This document shows, piece by piece, positions 14,056 through 19,280 of a stretch of DNA of 19,280 nucleotides; within the stretch, counting starts at the first letter, position 1, and every line of letters begins with the position of its first letter. The notes below the pieces were generated by a model that did not search any database, was not told the origin of the DNA, and was given only the letters and a program-made list of their open reading frames with translations. Source of the DNA: JAVJPJ01 sp040217295 (GTDB lineage Bacteria; Pseudomonadota; Alphaproteobacteria; Rhodobacterales; Rhodobacteraceae); assembly GCA_964460185.1 (NCBI GenBank), contig CAYWTM010000063.1, positions 1-19,280 of the forward strand. The letters are read 5' to 3'. The translations under genes and the position numbers were made by a program.

Positions 14056-14538
14056 ATGCGGTTGGTCTTTTTCTCGGCAGCGATCTGGTTCGCCATCGAT
14101 CAGGCGTCGAAATACGCCGTGGTCTACGGCATGAACCTGGTCGAGAGAGGCATCATCGAGGTCTTTCCGCCATTTCTGGTGTTCAAGATGGGGTGGAACA
14201 CGGGCATCAATTTCGGCCTGATGTCGGGGGGACCCGAAGTCATGCGGTGGATCCTGATCGGTGTGGCGCTGGTCGTGTCGGGGTGGCTGGTATGGTGGGC
14301 CAAGACAGGCCTGACCCGCCCGATTGCGCTGATTTCGGCCGGCGCGGTGATCGGCGGCGCGATGGGAAACACGCTGGATCGGCTGATCTACGGGGCGGTC
14401 GCGGACTTTTTGAACATGTCTTGCTGTGGCATCGACAACCCGTTTGCGTTCAACATTGCCGATGTCGGCATCTTTGCGGGCGCGTTCGGCTTGCTGATCT
14501 TTGCAGATAGCTCCAAGATGGACCGTGACGGGGCCTGA
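14056..14538 (+). CDS. lspA: Lipoprotein signal peptidase (signal peptidase II)
   Basis: LspA is an inner-membrane aspartic peptidase that cleaves diacylglyceryl-modified prolipoproteins before the lipid-bearing Cys. The 160-residue product has four hydrophobic segments: about 2-22, 62-82, 88-106 and 134-152. Family motifs are IDQASKY (14-20), NTGINFGLMSG (48-58), GNTLDRLIYGAVADFL (104-119) with catalytic D117, and FNIADVGIF (132-140) with catalytic D136. The ATG at 14056 follows GAGG at a suitable distance. The next gene is itself a lipoprotein precursor, a likely substrate. The call is secure. Confidence 0.96.
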   Translation: MRLVFFSAAIWFAIDQASKYAVVYGMNLVERGIIEVFPPFLVFKMGWNTGINFGLMSGGPEVMRWILIGVALVVSGWLVWWAKTGLTRPIALISAGAVIGGAMGNTLDRLIYGAVADFLNMSCCGIDNPFAFNIADVGIFAGAFGLLIFADSSKMDRDGA

Positions 14539-14553
14539 GATTTGCGTTAGACC
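14525..14553 (+). promoter_or_regulatory. Candidate promoter of the DUF3035 gene
   Basis: GTGACG (14525-14530) inside the end of lspA, 17 nt, then TAGACC (14548-14553). Four of six -35 positions match. The gene may also be read through from lspA. Confidence 0.35.
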
Positions 14554-14589
14554 CCGGCACTGACGGAATTCGAAGGACAAGACCGACCC

Positions 14590-15105
14590 ATGCCTCGCCT
14601 GATGACAGCCCTGACGCTTTCAGCCGTGCTCGTCGCGTTGGCGGCGTGTGGTCGTGGCGACCCGAACCTGATGAACATCCGCAACACGGAATCGGGCCCC
14701 GATGAATTTTCGGTCCTGCCGACCGAACCGATCGAAATTCCCGATGACCTTGCATCGCTGCCCAACCCGACGCCCGGCGGCGTGAACCGCACGGATCCCG
14801 ACCCCGAAGGCGACGCGATCCGCGCCTTGGGCGGCAACCCGGCCCGCGCAAGCCAGCAGGCCGCGGGCGTGGTCAACTATGCCAACCGGTTTGGCGTGAC
14901 CCCCGACATCCGCGGGACACTGGCCGCAGAAGACCTGGCGTTCCGGTCCGACAACCGCGGGCGGATCCTGGAACGCGCGTTTGGAACCAACGTGTACTAC
15001 AACGCCTACCGGGCCCAATCGCTTGACCGCTATGCCGAGCTGGAACGGCTCCGCCGCGCGGGTATTCGCACCCCGGCCGCGCCGCCTGAAGAGTTCCGGC
15101 AATAG
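14590..15105 (+). CDS. DUF3035 (BamF-like) outer-membrane lipoprotein
   Basis: This 171-residue precursor has a lipoprotein signal: a hydrophobic stretch ending LVALAAC, with the lipobox LAAC and C20 as the acylated residue. G21 at +2 favours the outer membrane. The mature part is polar and probably extended at first (NTESGPDEFSVLPTEPIEI, then PDDLASLPNPTP). This SGPDEFxVL..PLxxP-like segment defines DUF3035. The family was described in alphaproteobacteria as BamF, an accessory lipoprotein of the beta-barrel assembly machine with a BamC-like motif. The C-terminal half is helical and charged. It directly follows lspA, whose product should process it. The family assignment is firm; the BamF role is from related organisms. 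Confidence 0.88.
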   Translation: MPRLMTALTLSAVLVALAACGRGDPNLMNIRNTESGPDEFSVLPTEPIEIPDDLASLPNPTPGGVNRTDPDPEGDAIRALGGNPARASQQAAGVVNYANRFGVTPDIRGTLAAEDLAFRSDNRGRILERAFGTNVYYNAYRAQSLDRYAELERLRRAGIRTPAAPPEEFRQ

Positions 15106-15134
15106 CCGCCTTCTCACGATCTCGTCACGCCCGC

Positions 15135-15162
15135 TTGATGGCGGATGGCGGCCGCTTATCTT
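15135..15162 (+). promoter_or_regulatory. Candidate promoter of the M16 peptidase operon
   Basis: TTGATG (15135-15140), 16 nt, then TATCTT (15157-15162), about 31 nt before the first M16 ATG, which has a CCGGAGGA Shine-Dalgarno. Confidence 0.42.
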
Positions 15163-15193
15163 GACCTGAAACGCATTCATCCGGAGGACGTGC

Positions 15194-16549
15194 ATGTTGC
15201 ATCGTCTCGCGCTGGCCCTTGGCCTGACTATCGCCCCCTTCGCCGCACAGGCCGCAAGCGAGGTGACCGAGTTCTTCTTGGACAACGGCATGCAGGTCGT
15301 GGTGATCGAAGACACCCGGATCCCGGCGGTGACCCACATGGTCTGGTATCGCACCGGCGCGGCCGATGAACCGCCCACCCAATCCGGCATCGCCCATTTC
15401 GTCGAGCATCTGATGTTCAAGGGCACGGACGACATGGACAGCGGCGAGTTTTCGCAGGTGGTCGAGGCCAATGGCGGATCCGACAACGCGTTCACCTCGT
15501 GGGATTACACCGGCTATTTCCAGCGCGTCGCGGCCGATCGCCTGGACCTGATGATGCAGATGGAAGCCGACCGGATGCGCGATCTGATCTTTACCGAGGC
15601 CGAGATCACGACCGAACGCAGCGTGATCCTGGAAGAACGCGCGCAACGCACCGACAGCTCGCCCGGCGGCCTGTTCAACGAACAGATGCGCGCCGCGCTG
15701 TACCTGAACCATCCCTACGGCATCCCGATCATCGGCTGGCGCCACGAGATGGAAGAGTTGTCCATCGAGGACGCCGAGGCGTTCTACGAGACCTACTATC
15801 ATCCCAATAATGCGATCCTGATCGTGGCGGGCGATGTGACCCCGGATCAGGTCCGTGACCTGGCCCAGCAGCATTACGGCCCGATCCCGGCCTCGGATGC
15901 GCTGCCAGCCCGCGCGCGCCCGACCGAGCCGCCGCATATCGCCGATCGCAGGCTGGTCTACGAGGATGAACGCGTCAGCCGCCCCTACGTGGCGATTTCG
16001 ATGCTGGCCCCGGCGCGCGAAGCAGGCAATCAGGCCGACGCGGCCGCGCTGACGTTTCTTGCGCAGATCATCGGCGGGTCTGGCCAGACCTCGCTCTTCG
16101 CGCGCCAGTTGCAGGTGGAAGAGGAACGCTCCCTGTTCGCGAGCGCCTATTACGATTCGACCAGCCTTGATGCGTCGACCTTCACCCTGGTCAACGTGCC
16201 CGTGCCCGGCATTTCGCTGGAAGAGGCCGAGGCCGATCTGTGGCGGATGATCGATACCTTCCTGCAAGACGGGATCGACCCCGACCAGTTCGCGCGGCTT
16301 CAGTTCCAGATCGAGGCGTCGGAAATCTATGATCAGGACAACACCGACGGGCTTGCGCGGGCCTATGGCGTGGCGCTGACCTCGGGGCTGACGGTCGAGG
16401 ACGTGGATGCCTGGCCCGAAGTTCTGGCCGCCGTCACCCCCGAAGACGTGATGCAGGCCGCCCGCCGCCTGTTCGACGATCCCAGCACGGTGACCGGGTA
16501 TCTGACCCGACCTGCGGATAACACGCAAGCACAGGAGGTCACCCAATGA
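15194..16549 (+). CDS. M16 family zinc metallopeptidase, catalytic subunit
   Basis: The 451-residue precursor has a signal peptide (MLHRLALALGLTIAPFAAQA, cleavage before ASEV), so it acts in the periplasm. The inverted zinc motif HxxEH is intact: H68, E71 and H72 in IAHFVEHLMFKGT. The downstream ERSVILEE segment (141-148) supplies the third zinc ligand. The C-terminal M16 domain follows at about 200-400. M16B enzymes degrade small peptides and often work as a pair in which one partner is catalytic. The stop overlaps the start of the next M16 gene by 4 nt, so the two are translationally coupled and probably form a heterodimer. The physiological substrate is unknown. Confidence 0.95.
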   Translation: MLHRLALALGLTIAPFAAQAASEVTEFFLDNGMQVVVIEDTRIPAVTHMVWYRTGAADEPPTQSGIAHFVEHLMFKGTDDMDSGEFSQVVEANGGSDNAFTSWDYTGYFQRVAADRLDLMMQMEADRMRDLIFTEAEITTERSVILEERAQRTDSSPGGLFNEQMRAALYLNHPYGIPIIGWRHEMEELSIEDAEAFYETYYHPNNAILIVAGDVTPDQVRDLAQQHYGPIPASDALPARARPTEPPHIADRRLVYEDERVSRPYVAISMLAPAREAGNQADAAALTFLAQIIGGSGQTSLFARQLQVEEERSLFASAYYDSTSLDASTFTLVNVPVPGISLEEAEADLWRMIDTFLQDGIDPDQFARLQFQIEASEIYDQDNTDGLARAYGVALTSGLTVEDVDAWPEVLAAVTPEDVMQAARRLFDDPSTVTGYLTRPADNTQAQEVTQ

Positions 16550-17859
16550 TGTCCCGCATCGCAGGCCTGATCGCGGCCCTCGCATTCGCCCTGCCCGCCC
16601 ATGCCAATATCGAGATCGAAGAACTCACATCGCCGGGCGGAATCCAGGCATGGCTGGTGGAGGATCATTCGATCCCCTTCGTGGCCATCGATATCTGGTT
16701 CCGGGGTGGGTCCGTATTGGAAGCCCCCGAGCAGCGCGGCGCGACCTACATGATGATGGGCCTTCTGGAGGAAGGCGCAGGCGACATGGACGCCAGTGCC
16801 TTTGCCGAAGCGGTCGAGGGTCTGGCCACCAATTTCGGCTTCGACAGCTACCGCGACGCGGTGACGGTCAGCGCGCGGATGCTGACCCAGAACCGGGATG
16901 AGGCGGCCGATCTGTTGCGTCTTGCCCTGACCGAGCCCGCCTTTGACCCAGTCGCCATCGAACGGGTGCGCGGCCAGGTGATTTCGATCATCGAAGGGGA
17001 TGCACAGGATCCCAATGAAATCGCATCGAACACGTTCAATGCGCTGGCCTTTGGCGATCATCCCTATGGCAGTGCGCAGGAAGGCACGGTCGAGACGATA
17101 ACCGCCCTGACACGCGACGATCTGATCGCGGCCCATCGGGCGGCGTTGACCCGCGACCGGGTTGTCGTGGGCGCCGCCGGTGACATCACGGCCGAGGAAC
17201 TGGGCGTGCTGATCGACCACATTCTCGGCGGTCTGCCCGACCAGGCGCCCGATCGTCCGGGCCCGGCGGAATACCTGCTTGGTGGCGGTGTCACGGTCGT
17301 TGATTTCCCCACGCCGCAATCGGTGGCCATTTTCGGGCATGCCGGCATCGCGCGCGACGATCCGGATTTCTTTCCGGCTTTCGTCCTGAACCAGGTGCTT
17401 GGCGGTGGAAACTTTCGCTCGCGCCTGATGGAAGAGGTCCGGATCAACCGTGGCCTGACCTACGGCATCGGCACCTACCTGTCGCTGGCCGATCTGTCGC
17501 CGACGCTGTTGGGGCAGTTTTCATCCTCCAACGATCTTGTTGGGCAGGCGGTCGAGGTCATCCAGGGCCAATGGGCCGACATCGCCGCCAATGGCATCAC
17601 CGAGGCCGAGGTGGACGCCGCGATCCAGTACCTGACGGGCGCCTACCCGCTGCGCTTTGACGGCAACGGCACGATCGCGGGTATCCTTGCGGCGATGCAG
17701 GCCGATGATATGCCGGCCGATTACATCGCCACCCGCAACGACCGGGTGGCCGCCGTCACGGTCGACGACGTGCGCAGGGTCGCGGCGCGTTTGCTGCAAC
17801 CTGATAACCTGCACTTTGTCGTGGTGGGTCAGCCCGAAGGTTTATCCCCCGGAAACTGA
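16546..17859 (+). CDS. M16 family peptidase-like protein, non-catalytic partner
   Basis: The 437-residue precursor has a signal peptide (MMSRIAGLIAALAFALPAHA, cleavage before NIEI). The fold is that of the M16 family, but the zinc motif is lost: where the upstream partner has HFVEH, this protein has YMMMG (residues 68-72), so none of the three motif residues remains. It does keep the RINRGLTYGIGTYL segment (about 299-312), the conserved Arg/Tyr substrate-binding region of M16 partner subunits. That combination is what heterodimeric M16B systems show: one zinc subunit plus one Arg/Tyr subunit. An AGGAGGT Shine-Dalgarno and a 4-nt ATGA overlap show strong coupling to the upstream gene. Confidence 0.94.
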   Translation: MMSRIAGLIAALAFALPAHANIEIEELTSPGGIQAWLVEDHSIPFVAIDIWFRGGSVLEAPEQRGATYMMMGLLEEGAGDMDASAFAEAVEGLATNFGFDSYRDAVTVSARMLTQNRDEAADLLRLALTEPAFDPVAIERVRGQVISIIEGDAQDPNEIASNTFNALAFGDHPYGSAQEGTVETITALTRDDLIAAHRAALTRDRVVVGAAGDITAEELGVLIDHILGGLPDQAPDRPGPAEYLLGGGVTVVDFPTPQSVAIFGHAGIARDDPDFFPAFVLNQVLGGGNFRSRLMEEVRINRGLTYGIGTYLSLADLSPTLLGQFSSSNDLVGQAVEVIQGQWADIAANGITEAEVDAAIQYLTGAYPLRFDGNGTIAGILAAMQADDMPADYIATRNDRVAAVTVDDVRRVAARLLQPDNLHFVVVGQPEGLSPGN

Positions 17860-17870
17860 CCTGCCGGGTC

Positions 17871-17900
17871 TTTCATCGACTCACAGGGGCGTGCTAGGTT
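17871..17900 (+). promoter_or_regulatory. Candidate mutL promoter
   Basis: TTTCAT (17871-17876), 18 nt, then an extended -10 TGC-TAGGTT (-10 at 17895-17900). The start would fall at about 17907, right at the mutL ATG, so the transcript would be nearly leaderless. Tentative. Confidence 0.3.
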
Positions 17901-17907
17901 TTGTGGC

Positions 17908-19280
17908 ATGTCCCTTGATGACCCCAAGATAAGCCGCCCTGTCATCCGGCAGCTGGATGAAACCGCGATCAATCGCATCGCGGCCGGTGAAGTTGTGGAA
18001 CGCCCGGCCTCTGCCGTGAAGGAACTGGTGGAAAACGCGCTGGATGCCGGCGCGCGGCGGATCACGGTCGAGGTGGCGCAGGGCGGCAAGGCCCTGATCC
18101 GGGTCATCGACGATGGCTGCGGCATGGATGCCGACGATCTGCCCCTGGCGCTGAGCCGGCACGCGACCTCCAAGATCGATGGCAGCGATCTGTTGAACAT
18201 CCGGAGCTTTGGCTTTCGCGGCGAGGCGCTGCCCTCGCTCGGGTCGGTGGGACGGCTGAAGATCACCAGCCGGGTGGATGGAGCGGATGCGCATGAGATC
18301 CGTGTGACCGGCGGCGTCATCGCGCCTGTCCGGCCTGCGGCCCTGTCGCGGGGCACGGTGGTCGAATTGCGGGACCTGTTCTTCGCCACGCCCGCGCGTC
18401 TGAAATTCATGCGCAGCGACCGGGCCGAGATGCAGGCGGTCACCGATGTGGTCAAACGGCTGGCGATGGCGGAACCGGGCGTCGGGTTCACCCTCAAGGA
18501 TGTGACCGACGGGGAACGCGTGGTTTTGCGGGCCGATGCGGAAACCGGCGATCTGTTCGACGCGCTGTCCGGGCGACTGGGCGGCCTGATGGGGCGCGAG
18601 TTCATCGACAACGCGATCAGGATCGACGCCGAACGGGAAGGTCTGCGCCTCAAGGGATTTGCGGGGCTGCCCACCTATTCGCGTGGTGCAGCGGTTGCGC
18701 AGTTCCTGTTCGTGAACGGCCGGCCGGTGCGCGACCGGCTGCTGCTCGGGGCCTTGCGGGCCGCCTACATGGACGTGCTCAGCCGCGACCGGCATCCCGC
18801 CGTGGCGCTGTTCATCGACTGCCCGCCCCACCTGGTGGACGTGAATGTGCACCCCGCGAAATCCGAGGTGCGGTTCCGCGATCCGGGGATGGCGCGCGGG
18901 CTGATCGTATCGGGCCTGCGTCATGCGCTGGCCGAGGCCGGGCACCGGTCCTCATCGACCGTGGGCGACGGGGTGCTGGGGGCGTTCCGGCCCGAGACAG
19001 CCCCCCCCGGGCCGGCACGGATCTACCAGATGGACCGCCCGCGCGGCGCGACGCTGGAGCGCGCCCGCGACTGGCAGGCCCCGGCCCTGCAAGACCCCGC
19101 GGCCCTGTGGGACGCCCCCACGCCTTCGGCCCGAGTGGAAACGGACGCGCCCGAGCCCGAGGCAACCACCCGTCCGCTCGGGGCGGCGCGGGCGCAGGTT
19201 CATGAGAACTACATCATCGCCCAGACCGAGGCAGGCATGGTCATCGTCGATCAGCACGCCGCCCATGCGCGACTGGTCTA
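17908..19280 (+). CDS. mutL: DNA mismatch repair protein MutL, C-terminally cut by the window edge
   Basis: MutL couples mismatch recognition by MutS to strand incision. The frame is open from 17908 to the right edge, 457 codons, with no frameshift. GHKL ATPase motifs are all visible: INRIAAGEVVERPASAVKEL, then VENALDAGA, DDGCGM, SRHATSKI, FGFRGEALPSLGSVG and LFFATPARLKFM. FVNGRPVRD and VDVNVHPAKSEVRF close the N-terminal part, followed by a Pro/Ala-rich linker. The C-terminal domain starts at about residue 430 with VHENYIIAQTEAG, then VDQHAAHARLV (447-457). In endonuclease-type MutL the last motif reads DQHAxxE; here the Glu position, residue 454, is Ala. The gene starts 48 nt after the M16 pair, with only a weak AGG upstream. 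Confidence 0.96.
   Translation, partial: MSLDDPKISRPVIRQLDETAINRIAAGEVVERPASAVKELVENALDAGARRITVEVAQGGKALIRVIDDGCGMDADDLPLALSRHATSKIDGSDLLNIRSFGFRGEALPSLGSVGRLKITSRVDGADAHEIRVTGGVIAPVRPAALSRGTVVELRDLFFATPARLKFMRSDRAEMQAVTDVVKRLAMAEPGVGFTLKDVTDGERVVLRADAETGDLFDALSGRLGGLMGREFIDNAIRIDAEREGLRLKGFAGLPTYSRGAAVAQFLFVNGRPVRDRLLLGALRAAYMDVLSRDRHPAVALFIDCPPHLVDVNVHPAKSEVRFRDPGMARGLIVSGLRHALAEAGHRSSSTVGDGVLGAFRPETAPPGPARIYQMDRPRGATLERARDWQAPALQDPAALWDAPTPSARVETDAPEPEATTRPLGAARAQVHENYIIAQTEAGMVIVDQHAAHARLV

Noticed and set aside
15125..16585. 486-codon minus-strand open frame opposite the first M16 gene
   Set aside because: The plus-strand M16 gene has an intact signal peptide and zinc motif; the antisense frame has no family features.

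Overview
The window reads as a chromosomal segment of a GC-rich alphaproteobacterium, most probably a member of the Rhodobacterales (Roseobacter/Rhodobacter group). The basis is the codon bias, the DUF1674, DUF3035 and DUF1643 families, the M16 peptidase pair behind a signal peptidase II gene, and the close association of rbfA, truB, rpsO and pnp. No rRNA, tRNA, CRISPR array, insertion sequence or phage gene was seen.

Region 1 (1-7690) is almost entirely on the minus strand and carries ribosome and RNA maturation genes: rbfA, truB, rpsO and the start of pnp. rbfA, a secreted phosphodiester-glycosidase-like gene and truB form one operon. Between truB and rpsO lies an accessory block: a secreted PepSY-like protein with an acidic tail, a DUF1643 protein overlapping a fluoroacetate-dehalogenase-like hydrolase, and, on the opposite strand, a large RTX (Ca2+-binding repeat) protein. 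A small P-loop kinase-like gene sits between rpsO and pnp. rpsO ends in a clear intrinsic terminator.

Region 2 (7691-9204) holds dapB (lysine/peptidoglycan precursor synthesis), a small secreted protein of unknown function, and a convergent DUF1674 gene (SDHAF4-like) with a nested inverted repeat between the last two.

Region 3 (9274-19280) is entirely plus-strand: rsmB (rRNA m5C methyltransferase), a heparinase II/III-family protein without a visible signal peptide, purH, lspA, a DUF3035/BamF-like lipoprotein, two overlapping M16 peptidases (one with the zinc motif, one without) and the first 457 codons of mutL. The lspA, DUF3035 and M16 genes all concern envelope protein maturation or quality control, and lspA would process the adjacent lipoprotein.

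Most of the window is conserved housekeeping DNA, and no clearly new multi-gene system was found. The points most worth a second look are the accessory block between truB and rpsO, the Glu at the catalytic-acid position of the dehalogenase-like enzyme, the RTX protein with a hydrophobic N-terminus, and an Ala in place of the conserved Glu in the MutL endonuclease motif. Promoter calls are by eye from -35/-10 matches and are tentative.
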